A DNA stretch of 64,000 nucleotides from Geobacillus thermocatenulatus. GTDB lineage: Bacteria; Bacillota; Bacilli; Bacillales; Anoxybacillaceae. The position numbers and the translations under genes were made by a program. The stretch lies in contig NZ_NEWK01000001.1 in assembly GCF_002217655.1 (NCBI RefSeq), positions 1,560,001 through 1,624,000 on the forward strand, given 5' to 3'. The notes under the pieces are model-generated. The model did no database searches and was not told the DNA's origin. It saw only the letters and a program-made list of their open reading frames with translations. Below are positions 26,405-34,498 of this stretch, in pieces; the stretch's first letter is position 1, and every line of letters begins with the position of its first letter.

Positions 26405-27073
26405 ATGACAGGGCATCGTTTTCATTACGAACATGCTGAACGATTATTGGATCTGAAGCGCAAGGAATGGATCGACCCGCAACGGGTCATTTCGGTGTTG
26501 TCTGTGAAACCGGATGACACGGTCGTCGATTTCGGCTCGGGGAATGGTTATTTCACGATTCCTCTCGCGCAGGCGACAAACGGAAAAGTGTATGCGGTCG
26601 ATGTGCAGCCGGAGATGATCCAGTTATTAAAAAAACGGGCGCAGCAGTTTGCGATCACCAACATTGAATATCAGGTGGCGGATGTCGCCTCGACCGCCTT
26701 GCCTTCTCATTCAGTGGACAAAGGAATCATGGCGTTCGTCTTTCATGAAGTGGAACGAAAAGAAGCCGCCCTTGACGAAATTCGCCGCGTGATGAAGCCA
26801 AACGGGCAGTTTCTGTTGATCGAATGGGAAGCGATGGAAAGCGAAATGGGGCCGCCGCTCCATGAGCGGATTCCGTCGGATGAGCTGTTTTCCTATGTGA
26901 AGCAAAAGGCGGGCAACGTGGAATGGGTCCATTTTCATCCAGCTGTCTATGGTCTGTTGATTCGGTCTGTTGATTCGCTGGGAATAACGAACGGGTGGGG
27001 AAAATCTTTTTTGTTGCTATTATACCATATAGGGTATATAATGATCGTGCATATGGCGAATGGAGGGGGGTGA
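26405..27073 (+). CDS. Class I SAM-dependent methyltransferase
   Basis: 222 residues. Motif I is VVDFGSGNGYFTIPLA, motif II KVYAVDVQPEMI, and the region FVFHEVERKEAALDEIRRVMKPNGQFLLIEW is typical of Methyltransf_11/25 proteins. The canonical fold ends near HPAVYGLLIRS; about 30 further residues run through the promoter and operator of the next unit. The C-terminus may therefore be a fortuitous extension caused by loss of the original stop. It lies upstream of the cst-type cluster. Substrate unknown. Confidence 0.85.
   Translation: MTGHRFHYEHAERLLDLKRKEWIDPQRVISVLSVKPDDTVVDFGSGNGYFTIPLAQATNGKVYAVDVQPEMIQLLKKRAQQFAITNIEYQVADVASTALPSHSVDKGIMAFVFHEVERKEAALDEIRRVMKPNGQFLLIEWEAMESEMGPPLHERIPSDELFSYVKQKAGNVEWVHFHPAVYGLLIRSVDSLGITNGWGKSFLLLLYHIGYIMIVHMANGGG
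27014..27042 (+). promoter_or_regulatory. Promoter with CstR-type operator 1
   Basis: TTGCTA (27014) and TATAAT (27037) lie 17 bp apart, with ATACCATATAGGGTAT (27022-27037) filling the spacer. It drives the rhodanese-like/cstR pair, so cstR is probably autoregulated. Confidence 0.7.
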
Positions 27074-27077
27074 ACCG

Positions 27078-27470
27078 TTGATTGTCATCAGTTTGGTATT
27101 CCTTCTTATTCTTTTGGGTGCGGCGTTGTATCTACGCTACTATCCTATCAAACATATCCCATGCGTTCCGGTAGAAGAGATGCCGGACGGCTTGCTTCTT
27201 GTCGACTTGCGCGATTATAATGAAAGCAACGGCTCCATATTTGGCCAAGCGTTGCATATTCCGGTGGCGTATTTGAAACGGCATGCGCGGGATATTCCGC
27301 GAAAGCCGCTTCATATCATTGCCCAGGATGCCATCGAAAAAAACGTCGGCATCCGGCTGTTGCGCCGCTATGGCTATGAGGTGAAAAGCTATTCGATCAC
27401 GGCTTGTGATTGTCAAGAAAGGGGGCGAACGAGCCGATGGAATATAACAAAGAGATCAAAAACCGCTTAA
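27078..27470 (+). CDS. Membrane-anchored rhodanese-like protein without the catalytic cysteine
   Basis: 130 residues from a TTG at 27078 after the RBS GGAGGGGGGTG. One N-terminal transmembrane helix (IVISLVFLLILLGAALYL) precedes a rhodanese fold (LLLVDLRDYNE...ALHIPVAYLKRH). Where the active-site loop Cys-x5-Arg is expected the sequence is IIAQDAIEKNVG, so it cannot work as a classical sulfurtransferase. Two Cys near the end (TACDCQ) could have another role. It overlaps cstR by 34 bp, tying its expression to the regulator. Confidence 0.7.
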   Translation: MIVISLVFLLILLGAALYLRYYPIKHIPCVPVEEMPDGLLLVDLRDYNESNGSIFGQALHIPVAYLKRHARDIPRKPLHIIAQDAIEKNVGIRLLRRYGYEVKSYSITACDCQERGRTSRWNITKRSKTA

Positions 27471-27697
27471 AACGGATTGAAGGACAAATTAAAGGCGTCC
27501 TTGGCATGATGGAACAAGGAAAAGACTGCAAGAGCGTCGTTTCCCAGCTGTCGGCGGCGCGCAATGCCATTGACCGCGCCATTGCGGTGATCGTCAGCAC
27601 CAATTTGGAACATTGTCTTCGTGAAAGCATGGAAAAAGGGGAAAGCACAGACCATTTTGTCAAAGAAGCAGTGGAACTGCTTGTGAAAAGCCGTTAA
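27437..27697 (+). CDS. cstR: CsoR-family persulfide-sensing repressor CstR
   Basis: An 86-residue all-helical repressor. It starts MEYNKEIKNRLKRIEGQIKG and keeps the two thiols used by CstR for persulfide sensing: Cys31 in GKDCKSV and Cys60 in NLEHCLR. Copper-sensing CsoR would also need a His-Cys pair at the second site, which is absent (EHC, not HCxxC). The whole neighbourhood is sulfur chemistry, which favours CstR over CsoR. Four matching operators are found at the heads of the surrounding units. RBS AAAGGGGG lies before the ATG at 27437. Confidence 0.88.
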   Translation: MEYNKEIKNRLKRIEGQIKGVLGMMEQGKDCKSVVSQLSAARNAIDRAIAVIVSTNLEHCLRESMEKGESTDHFVKEAVELLVKSR

Positions 27698-27719
27698 TGC
27701 GTTGCTCAACAAAAAGGTG

Positions 27720-27763
27720 TTGACAACGTTCTTTTTCTTGTAGTAATATACCCATAGGGGTAA
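27720..27763 (+). promoter_or_regulatory. SigA promoter overlapped by CstR operator 2
   Basis: TTGACA (27720-27725), an 18-bp spacer, and TATAAT-like TAATAT (27744-27749). ATACCCATAGGGGTAA (27748-27763) begins inside the -10 box, so a bound repressor would block RNA polymerase. It serves the tusA-like gene. Confidence 0.8.
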
Positions 27764-27800
27764 TGGTAATAAAACATATGATGTCAAGGAGGTTATCAAA

Positions 27801-28028
27801 ATGAACGCAACGAAAGTATTGGATGCAAAAGGATTGGCTTGCCCGATGCCGGTGGTGAGAGCGAAAAAAGCGATGGACGAATTGCAATCAGGTCAAGTGC
27901 TCGAGGTGCACACGACCGATAAAGGGGCGAAAAACGATTTGCCGGCATGGGCGAAAGCAAGCGGCCATACGATGCTTGATATAAAAGAAGACAATGGTGT
28001 ATTGATGTTCTGGATCCAAAAAGGATAA
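27801..28028 (+). CDS. TusA-family sulfur carrier
   Basis: The 75-residue protein has the CPMP motif (KGLACPMPVVRAKKAM), whose Cys carries persulfide sulfur between enzymes. Its ending DNGVLMFWIQKG completes the two-layer TusA fold. It is preceded by RBS AGGAGG. Close paralogue of the N-terminal half of the fusion at 29273. Likely passes sulfane sulfur between the DsrE-like protein and the rhodaneses. Confidence 0.9.
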   Translation: MNATKVLDAKGLACPMPVVRAKKAMDELQSGQVLEVHTTDKGAKNDLPAWAKASGHTMLDIKEDNGVLMFWIQKG

Positions 28029-28043
28029 TGTGTGCACATTTTT

Positions 28044-28059
28044 ATACCCATATAGGTAT
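28044..28059 (+). promoter_or_regulatory. CstR-type operator 3
   Basis: ATACCCATATAGGTAT is a near-perfect palindrome 21 bp upstream of the dsrE-like start. A separate promoter here is not obvious, so it may act as an internal roadblock or a second regulated start. Confidence 0.65.
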
Positions 28060-28079
28060 AAAAGAAAGGAGGCAGCCAG

Positions 28080-28562
28080 ATGACACAGTCGAAGAAAAAG
28101 ACGACGATCATCTTGTTCAGCGGCGACTATGACAAGGCGATGGCGGCTTACATCATCGCCAACGGCGCCGCTGCCTACGACCATGACGTGACGATCTTTC
28201 ATACGTTCTGGGGGCTGAACGCTTTGCGGAAAGAGGCGCCGGTTCCGGTGCAAAAAGGGTTTCTTGAAAAGATGTTCGCGAAAATGATGCCGCGCGGCGC
28301 GGACCGCATGGGGCTGTCGCGCATGAATTTTGCCGGCATCGGCCCGAAGTTGATCAAAAAGGTGATCAAAAAGCATAACGCCATGCCGCTTCCGCAGTTG
28401 ATCGAGATGGCGAAGGAGCAAGGCGTGAAACTCGTCGCTTGCCAAATGACAGTCGATTTGCTTGGGCTGAAGCCGGAGGAATTGATCGACGGCGTTGAGT
28501 TTGCTGGTGTCGCTGCGTATTTGGCTGATGCGTCGGAAGGGAACGTAAACTTATTTATTTAA
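28080..28562 (+). CDS. DsrE/DsrF/DrsH-like (DsrE2) sulfur-relay protein
   Basis: 160 residues of the DsrE2 type: TTIILFSGDYDKAMAAYIIANGAAAYDHDVTIFHTFWGLN at the N-terminus and LVACQMTVDLLGLKPEELIDGVEFAGVAAYL at the C-terminus, with the conserved Cys in VACQM. These proteins partner with TusA and rhodanese in mobilising thiosulfate or persulfide sulfur. RBS AAGGAGG lies upstream and the gene sits between TusA and rhodanese genes. Confidence 0.88.
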   Translation: MTQSKKKTTIILFSGDYDKAMAAYIIANGAAAYDHDVTIFHTFWGLNALRKEAPVPVQKGFLEKMFAKMMPRGADRMGLSRMNFAGIGPKLIKKVIKKHNAMPLPQLIEMAKEQGVKLVACQMTVDLLGLKPEELIDGVEFAGVAAYLADASEGNVNLFI

Positions 28563-28574
28563 CGAGGGAATCAT

Positions 28575-28940
28575 ATGTCGCAAACCATCATCAACATCAT
28601 CCTGTTTGTTTTGCTTGTTTGGTTTTTTGCCAGCCGCTTCATCCCGCCGAAAGGGGTGCGGATGATCACAACAGCGGAATTGAAACGCCGGTTGAAAGAG
28701 CCTGGAGTGCAATATATTGATGTGCGCACCCCGATGGAGTTTCGTTCTTACCATCTGCCAGGGTTTCGGAACATTCCGCTTCACGAATTGACAGCACGCG
28801 TTCACGAACTATCGAAAGAAAAAGAAGTGATTGTCATTTGCCAAAGCGGGATGCGAAGCCAAAAAGCGAGCAAACTATTAAAGAAAATGGGATTTGAACA
28901 TGTCACGAATGTCCGAGGAGGCCTAAACGCTTGGCAGTAG
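28575..28940 (+). CDS. Membrane-anchored rhodanese
   Basis: 121 residues. One N-terminal transmembrane helix (IINIILFVLLVWFFASRF) is followed by a single rhodanese domain with IDVRTPMEFRSYHLPGF and the active loop CQSGMRS. It is probably tethered on the inner face of the membrane, accepting sulfane sulfur. It starts 12 bp after the dsrE-like gene. Confidence 0.9.
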   Translation: MSQTIINIILFVLLVWFFASRFIPPKGVRMITTAELKRRLKEPGVQYIDVRTPMEFRSYHLPGFRNIPLHELTARVHELSKEKEVIVICQSGMRSQKASKLLKKMGFEHVTNVRGGLNAWQ

Positions 28941-28952
28941 AGGAGGATGAGG

Positions 28953-29249
28953 ATGAAAACAATCACACCGAAAGAGGTAGAAGAACGGCTTCGCGCTGGA
29001 GAATCGCTTCATATCATCGATGTGCGCGAGCCGGAGGAAGTCGCTGCAGGCAAAATTCCCGGAGCGGTCAATATTCCGCTCGGTTTGATCGAGTTTCGCA
29101 TGCATGAATTGGACAAAAACGAGGAATATATTCTCGTCTGCCGTTCCGGCGGGCGGAGCGGCCGTGCGGCGGAGTTTCTTGACAGCCGCGGTTACCGCGT
29201 CCTCAACATGACAGGGGGCATGCTGGCCTGGGAAGGGCCGATCGAATAA
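28953..29249 (+). CDS. Soluble single-domain rhodanese
   Basis: 98 residues with IDVREPEEVAAGKIPGAVNIPLG and the active loop CRSGGRSG. The start at 28953 has the better-spaced AGGAGG; an ATG six bases earlier is possible. It is 12 bp after the previous rhodanese, in the same operon. Confidence 0.9.
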   Translation: MKTITPKEVEERLRAGESLHIIDVREPEEVAAGKIPGAVNIPLGLIEFRMHELDKNEEYILVCRSGGRSGRAAEFLDSRGYRVLNMTGGMLAWEGPIE

Positions 29250-29272
29250 ACCATCAAGGAGGGAATCTGCCA

Positions 29273-29842
29273 ATGATTAAAGTCGATATGACTGTAGACG
29301 CGAAAGGATTGTCCTGCCCGATGCCGATCGTTCGAACGAAAAAGGCGATCAATGAATTGCAACCGGGTCAAGTGCTGGAAGTGCAGGCGACGGATAAGGG
29401 ATCCAAAGCCGATATCAAAGCATGGGCGGAAAGCACAGGGCATCAATATTTAGGAACGATTGAAGAAAATGGGGTTTTGAAACATTATATCCGCAAGTCA
29501 GCGGAAAATGAAACACGCAAAGAAACGACATTCCCTCATGTCGTATCGAATGAAGAATTGCAAGAAAAACTTCACGATCCTGATTCGTTTGTCTTGGATG
29601 TCCGCGAACCGGCGGAGTATGCGTTCGGCCATATCCCGGGCGCCGTTTCGATTCCGCTTGGGGAGCTTGAAAATCGGATGGCCGAGCTTCCGAAAGACAA
29701 AACGATTTACGTCGTGTGCCGCACAGGGACGCGGAGCGATTTGGCCGCGCAAAAGCTGGCCGAAAAAGGATTTGACCGTGTGCGCAACGTCATTCCAGGC
29801 ATGTCGCAATGGAACGGGCCGCTTGATTCCGCTCAATCGTAA
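29273..29842 (+). CDS. TusA-rhodanese fusion protein
   Basis: 189 residues. Residues 1-75 are a TusA domain with Cys15 in KGLSCPMPIV; residues about 90-185 are a rhodanese domain with LDVREPAEYAFGHIPGAVSIP and catalytic Cys149 in VVCRTGTRS. Fusing carrier and sulfurtransferase implies direct hand-over of sulfur, as in the S. aureus cst system, where CstA has this type of composition. The 3' end overlaps a stem (GGCCGCT...AGCGGCC then TTTTT) that may partly terminate transcription before the next gene. Confidence 0.9.
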   Translation: MIKVDMTVDAKGLSCPMPIVRTKKAINELQPGQVLEVQATDKGSKADIKAWAESTGHQYLGTIEENGVLKHYIRKSAENETRKETTFPHVVSNEELQEKLHDPDSFVLDVREPAEYAFGHIPGAVSIPLGELENRMAELPKDKTIYVVCRTGTRSDLAAQKLAEKGFDRVRNVIPGMSQWNGPLDSAQS

Positions 29843-29868
29843 TGAGCGGCCTTTTTCAACAATCAAAT

Positions 29869-29884
29869 ATACATTAGGGGGTAT
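29869..29884 (+). promoter_or_regulatory. CstR-type operator 4
   Basis: ATACATTAGGGGGTAT lies just upstream of the persulfide dioxygenase fusion gene and downstream of the preceding terminator-like stem, marking a new regulated unit. Confidence 0.65.
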
Positions 29885-29890
29885 GTTGAT

Positions 29891-31027
29891 ATGGTGAAAG
29901 AAATGACCGTGCAACAAATGACGGAAAAGGTGTTCAACAAAGAATCGTTGTTCATCTTGGACGTCCGCAACGAAAGCGATTTTCGCGATTGGAAAATCGA
30001 AGGGGAAAACTTTGACTATTTGAACGTGCCGTATTTTGAATTGATTGATGGGGTTGACTCGATTGTCGACCGTCTTCCGAAAGACAAAGACATCGTCGTG
30101 GTGTGCGCGAAGGGCGGATCGGCGGCGTTTGTCGCCGAACAGCTGACGGAAGCCGGGTTTGACAACGTTTATATGCTCGCTGGCGGGATGCAGGCGTGGA
30201 GTGAGCATCTCCATCAAGCCAACGTATACGAAGATGATCTGTTGAAAATTTACCAATTCATCCGCGTCGGCAAAGGATGCCTGTCGTATATGGTCATCTC
30301 CGGAAGCGAAGCGCTTGTCGTCGATCCGTTGCGGTTTATCGATGTGTACGAACAAGTGGCCCAACAAGAAGGGGTGAAGATCACACATATCGTGGACTCG
30401 CACTTGCATGCCGACCATCTTTCCGGCGGCAAGGCGCTGGCCGAGCGGACCGGCGCGGCGTACTACTTGATGAAAAGCGAGGGAGCGGTGTTTGATTTTA
30501 AGCCGCTTGAGCAACATGACACGATCGACTTCGAAAACGTTCATTTGGAAGTGTTGGCCGTGAAAACGCCAGGCCATACGCCAGGCAGCGTCTCGTTCTT
30601 TGTCAACGGCAAATGGCTGTTCTCGGGTGACACGATTTTTGTCGGCGGTCTCGGGCGGCCGGACCTTGGCGGCAAAGTGGCCGAATGGGCCGTAGATTTG
30701 TATGACACCGTGTACGAAAAAGTCGCGGCCATGGCGGATGATGTGATCGTCTTGCCGGCTCACTACGCGAACTTAGATGAAGAAATCAATGCGGAGGGGT
30801 ATGTCGGCGATACGTTAGGCCGCATCCGCGCCCGCAATGAGATGATGCAAAACAAACCGAAAGACGAATTCATCGACCTCGTCATCCAAAGCGCCAAGAC
30901 GGAAACCCCGCCGAACTTTGAAGACATTGTCGCCATCAACCGCGGGCTCAAAACCGTTGATATCGAAACACAACGGGAGCTTGAGATCGGCCCGAACCGC
31001 TGCGCGCTGCATCATGCCCATGTCTAA
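29891..31027 (+). CDS. Rhodanese-persulfide dioxygenase fusion (CstB-type function)
   Basis: 378 residues. An N-terminal rhodanese domain (LFILDVRNESDFRDW; Cys72 in VVVCAKGGSA) is joined to an MBL-fold dioxygenase with the metal motif DSHLHADHLSGG, GHTPGSVSFF, GDTIFVGGLGRPDLGG and VLPAHYANL, ending [13 protein letters not shown]. Expected to oxidise low-molecular-weight persulfide to sulfite or thiosulfate. In S. aureus CstB the rhodanese-type domains follow the MBL part; here the clear rhodanese is first. Downstream is a sulfite-exporter-like gene, which fits the product. Confidence 0.9.
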   Translation: MVKEMTVQQMTEKVFNKESLFILDVRNESDFRDWKIEGENFDYLNVPYFELIDGVDSIVDRLPKDKDIVVVCAKGGSAAFVAEQLTEAGFDNVYMLAGGMQAWSEHLHQANVYEDDLLKIYQFIRVGKGCLSYMVISGSEALVVDPLRFIDVYEQVAQQEGVKITHIVDSHLHADHLSGGKALAERTGAAYYLMKSEGAVFDFKPLEQHDTIDFENVHLEVLAVKTPGHTPGSVSFFVNGKWLFSGDTIFVGGLGRPDLGGKVAEWAVDLYDTVYEKVAAMADDVIVLPAHYANLDEEINAEGYVGDTLGRIRARNEMMQNKPKDEFIDLVIQSAKTETPPNFEDIVAINRGLKTVDIETQRELEIGPNRCALHHAHV

Positions 31028-31100
31028 AAAAAGCGGCACAGATTGACAGGGGGCGGGGGCGTGCCTCGTCCCTTTTGAAACGAAAAGGGAGGAATGATCG

Positions 31101-31883
31101 ATGGATGTTTCGCTCGCGTTTCTCATTGTCATCTTTTTCATCGGTTTTGTCGGTTCGTTTATTTCTGGGATGGTGGGGATCGGCGGGTCGATTATTAAAT
31201 ATCCGATGCTGCTGTATCTTCCGCCGTTGTTTGGGCTGGCGGCGTTCAGCGCCCATGAAGTGTCGGGGATCAGTGCGGTGCAAGTGTTTTTCGCCACGAT
31301 CGGCGGCGTGTGGGCGTATCGAAAAAGCGGTTACTTGAATAAATCGCTCATTTTGTATATGGGGATAAGCATTTTGGTCGGCAGTTTTGTCGGCGGTTAC
31401 GGCTCGAAGCTGATGAGTGAGGGAACGATTAACGTCGTTTACGGCATCTTGGCGGCATTGGCGGCGATCATGATGTTTGTGCCGAAAAAAGGGATCGATG
31501 ACATTCCGCTTGACCAAGTGACGTTCAACAAAGGGGTGGCGGCTGCGTTGGCGCTCCTCATCGGCGTCGGGTCCGGCATCGTCGGGGCGGCGGGGGCGTT
31601 TTTGCTTGTGCCGGTCATGCTCGTTGTCCTGAAAATCCCGACGCGAATGACGATCGCCACGTCTTTGGCCATTACGTTCATTTCCTCCATTGGCTCTACG
31701 TTCGGGAAAATCGCCACCGGCCAAGTCGATTACATCCCGGCGCTCATCATGGTCGTCGCGAGCTTGCTTGCCTCTCCGCTAGGGGCGAAAGCGGGGCAAA
31801 AACTAAACACGAAAGTGCTGCAAGTCATCCTTGCCGTGTTGATTTTGGCGACGGCGGTGAAAATTTGGGTGGATATTTTATGA
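31101..31883 (+). CDS. TauE/SafE-family sulfite/organosulfonate exporter
   Basis: 260 residues with about eight hydrophobic helices. [25 protein letters not shown] and the mirrored second-half motif [36 protein letters not shown] are the two TauE/SafE repeats. As last gene of the cst cluster it probably removes sulfite made by the dioxygenase. Confidence 0.9.
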   Translation: MDVSLAFLIVIFFIGFVGSFISGMVGIGGSIIKYPMLLYLPPLFGLAAFSAHEVSGISAVQVFFATIGGVWAYRKSGYLNKSLILYMGISILVGSFVGGYGSKLMSEGTINVVYGILAALAAIMMFVPKKGIDDIPLDQVTFNKGVAAALALLIGVGSGIVGAAGAFLLVPVMLVVLKIPTRMTIATSLAITFISSIGSTFGKIATGQVDYIPALIMVVASLLASPLGAKAGQKLNTKVLQVILAVLILATAVKIWVDIL

Positions 31884-31928
31884 GTGGATCGATGGAAAGA
31901 CGATGAACGACGGAAAACGATATGTGTG

Positions 31929-31964
31929 AAGGCGAAAACGGATCATGTTTCGCCTTTTGTTTTC
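31929..31964 (+). terminator. Rho-independent terminator of the cst-type cluster
   Basis: AAGGCGAAA pairs with TTTCGCCTT across a ten-base loop and runs into TTTTGTTTTC. Confidence 0.85.
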
Positions 31965-32024
31965 TACAGATCCATTTGGACATGATAAACAGTGAGAAAA
32001 TCTTCACGAAGGGAAGAATGAGCA

Positions 32025-32411
32025 ATGTTCCATTACACGGTTGACGTGCCAACAGGCATGGACGAAACGATCGAGCGTTTGGAAGAGAACTTGAAACAAG
32101 AAGGGTTTGGCGTGCTCTGGCGGTTCAGCGTGACCGAGAAGCTGCAAGAAAAGGGGCTTGATTTTTCCACGCCGATGGTCATTTTCGAAGTGTGCAACCC
32201 GCAAGAAGCGGCGCGGGTGTTAAATGAAAACTTGTTGGTCGGTTACTTTTTGCCGTGCAAACTCGTTGTCTATCAAGAGAACGGCACAACGAAAATCGGC
32301 ATGCCGAAGCCGACAATGCTTGTTGGCATGGTGAACGAGCCGGCGTTGAAGGAAATCGCGGAAGATATTGAGAAAAGGTTGGTCGCTTGCATTGACCAAT
32401 GCCGTCAGTGA
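32025..32411 (+). CDS. DUF302-family protein
   Basis: 128 residues with the DUF302 features MDETIERLEENLKQEGFGVLWRFSV, a central MVIFEVCNPQEAARVL and LPCKLVVYQENGTTKIGMPKP. The family has a double-psi-like alpha/beta fold and is often found next to sulfur or heavy-metal stress genes, as here. RBS GAAGGGAAG. Function unproven. Confidence 0.85.
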   Translation: MFHYTVDVPTGMDETIERLEENLKQEGFGVLWRFSVTEKLQEKGLDFSTPMVIFEVCNPQEAARVLNENLLVGYFLPCKLVVYQENGTTKIGMPKPTMLVGMVNEPALKEIAEDIEKRLVACIDQCRQ

Positions 32412-32418
32412 AAAGGAA

Positions 32419-32448
32419 AAAGGTGTCCCACATGACGGGGCACCTTTT
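32419..32448 (+). terminator. Terminator after the DUF302 gene
   Basis: AAGGTGTCCC pairs with GGGGCACCTT and is followed by TTGGTTG. Confidence 0.7.
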
Positions 32449-32561
32449 GGTTGTGCACATATACACGGAAACGCAGGTTTGCCGAAAGAAAAGCGCTCTT
32501 TTCCCCTCTTCGCCGCTATTTGATCCACATAGGAGGCGGACGGCCGCAAAGCCAATCCTTT

Positions 32562-33680
32562 CTACAAATTCTCTTGCCCTGCCGCTTTTTTTGCTTTTGC
32601 CCGTTTTTTGGCTGCGCGCGGCTGTTTTTCCGTTTCCAGCTCGCGATGCACAATCCGGTCGGGGTTGAGCCCGTTGCCGAGCGTGCCGTACACATGGCCT
32701 TGCTTCGGCTCGATGAGCTCGTTCAGCTCGTAATAGACGCGCGGCGTTTTCCAAAGGGCGGCCAACGCTTTTCCCATCGGCATTTCGTGGTAGCGGTCCG
32801 GCCACATTCGTTTAATGTGTGTTTTGACGAGCGGATAGTACTTCGAGCTCATCGCCGGAAAGAGATGGTGCTCGGTGTGGTAGGAGAAGTTGAAGTGGAG
32901 CACATCGATCCACTTCGGCACCGTGACGGACAAGCTGTTGGCCAACGGATCGTTGACCGACACTAACGGATTGAGACGGTGGTTGGTTGAGATATAGCTC
33001 ATGACGATCGTGTTGGCGACAAGCAGCGGAAGCAAAAAGGCGAACAGCCATTTTTCCCAGCCGACCAGCCATAACAGCCCGAGCCATGACGCCCAAGGCA
33101 GGAAAAACTGAAACAGGACGATCGCGCGGTTCTTCCGGCGAAAGTCGTGGAAAAAGTAAAACAGCATCCGCACCGAATGAAGGGTAAACATCACGGACAA
33201 GGAACTAAACGCGAAAAACGCGCGAATCGGAAACGGGATGCGGTATACCCAAGAAAGCAGGCGGCTTTTCGCTAATTTCTCCATGCTTGGCCACGCGTCC
33301 GGATCTTTTTCTTCGTGCTGGGTATGCACATGGTGGCTGGCGTTATGCCATTTTCTCCACAACTTCGGACCGGTGCAGAGCGGCCAAAACGCGATTGCGC
33401 CGAGAAGATCGCGGAGCCAAGGTGTACGGACGACGGTGCCGTGCAAAATTTCATGTCCTAAAAATCCTAGTGCGGCAAAGCTGAAACCAAGCACAACCGA
33501 GATAAGGAGGTTCCATACAGGATGGAGATGAAAAAGGGACACGGCGAGGATGCCGGCAATGACGAGCCCTACATAAGCCAGACCTCCAAACAAGCGGGAC
33601 TTCACAGGTTGAAACGCTTTTTTCGGCAAATGCGGGGCTATTTTCGCCGCATACCAGCCGAACGGGTGAAAATCATTCAT
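32562..33680 (-). CDS. Membrane fatty acid desaturase
   Basis: Introduces double bonds into membrane acyl chains. 372 residues with the three di-iron histidine boxes: HEILH (first), HNASHH (second) and HTEHHLF (third). Hydrophobic helix pairs flank them. The C-terminal tail is very basic (KKRAKAKKAA). The upstream 280 bp (33681-33959) holds no recognisable gene, only desaturase upstream DNA. Confidence 0.9.
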   Translation of the reverse strand: MNDFHPFGWYAAKIAPHLPKKAFQPVKSRLFGGLAYVGLVIAGILAVSLFHLHPVWNLLISVVLGFSFAALGFLGHEILHGTVVRTPWLRDLLGAIAFWPLCTGPKLWRKWHNASHHVHTQHEEKDPDAWPSMEKLAKSRLLSWVYRIPFPIRAFFAFSSLSVMFTLHSVRMLFYFFHDFRRKNRAIVLFQFFLPWASWLGLLWLVGWEKWLFAFLLPLLVANTIVMSYISTNHRLNPLVSVNDPLANSLSVTVPKWIDVLHFNFSYHTEHHLFPAMSSKYYPLVKTHIKRMWPDRYHEMPMGKALAALWKTPRVYYELNELIEPKQGHVYGTLGNGLNPDRIVHRELETEKQPRAAKKRAKAKKAAGQENL

Positions 33681-33959
33681 TTAGTGATCTCCTTTCCAAT
33701 CACTCTCCGTTTGACAAGCAGCGGCGAAGCTATTCACACACTCTTGGTCGCAACGAAGACCTTATTTCATGAGGTGATCCCAAAAGCTGTCCTCTATGCC
33801 GAAATGATGTGGAAGGGCGAGAAAAGCTCTAGGTCCTATAAAAGTCATCATAACATCTTTTGGATCGTCCTGTCTATAGGCTTGATGGAAAACTGCCAAA
33901 ATTGAGTATGGCGGCAATGTTTCGAGAAGAACAGGCTAGACGCTTGAGACGGCGGCTGG

Positions 33960-34373
33960 CTAAAACATCATGATCAATGTCCCGATGGTAATGAGCAGCA
34001 CCCCGATCACCACTTTCGCGGACAGCGGTTCGCCGAGAAACATCGCCGCAAACAAAATCGTCAGCACCAAGCTTGATTTGTCAATGGCGGTGACGCGCGA
34101 GACATCGCCGATTTGGATTGCTTTGTAGAAACAAAGCCACGACAATCCGGTTGCTGCTCCTGAGAGGCAGAGAAACACCCAGCTTTTCGTTGAGATCGCT
34201 TTGACGCCTTGATGAGCCCCTGTCATCCAGACGATCATCCATGCGAGCACGAGCACGACAGCGGTGCGAATGGCGGTCGCGACATGGGAATTGACGTTTT
34301 CAATGCCAATTTTGGCCAGAACCGATGTCAGCGCCGCAAACACTGCCGCCAGCAAAGCATACACGATCCACAT
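33960..34373 (-). CDS. EamA/DMT-family half-size transporter
   Basis: 137 residues from the ATG at 34373 with about five hydrophobic segments: MWIVYALLAAVFAALTSVLAKIG, then SWLCFYKAIQIGDVSRVTAIDKSSLVLTILFA and VIGVLLITIGTLIM. One EamA unit only, as in YetF/YdcZ-like small transporters that act as dimers. Substrate unknown. A start at 34409 is open but has poorer RBS placement. Confidence 0.85.
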   Translation of the reverse strand: MWIVYALLAAVFAALTSVLAKIGIENVNSHVATAIRTAVVLVLAWMIVWMTGAHQGVKAISTKSWVFLCLSGAATGLSWLCFYKAIQIGDVSRVTAIDKSSLVLTILFAAMFLGEPLSAKVVIGVLLITIGTLIMMF

Positions 34374-34498
34374 ATCGATCCCTTCGCTTTCGTTGAGAAT
34401 GTTTCTCATCTATTATACTACGAGAAAGGAGAATATTTCACCATTTTTCCATTCGTTTGTTATAATGGAGGACAAGCAGACAGGAGAGGAAGTGGAGA

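Noticed and set aside
27437..27697. Copper sensor CsoR
   Set aside because: Only the two thiols of persulfide sensors are present and the neighbourhood is sulfur metabolism, so CstR is the better call.
29498..30763. 421-codon minus-strand frame opposite the persulfide dioxygenase
   Set aside because: Antisense shadow caused by GC-biased codons; composition (His/Arg-rich) is not protein-like.
31045..32805. Minus-strand frames near 31-32.8 kb (Arg/His-rich)
   Set aside because: Opposite TauE/SafE, DUF302 and desaturase genes with clear domains; no supporting signals.
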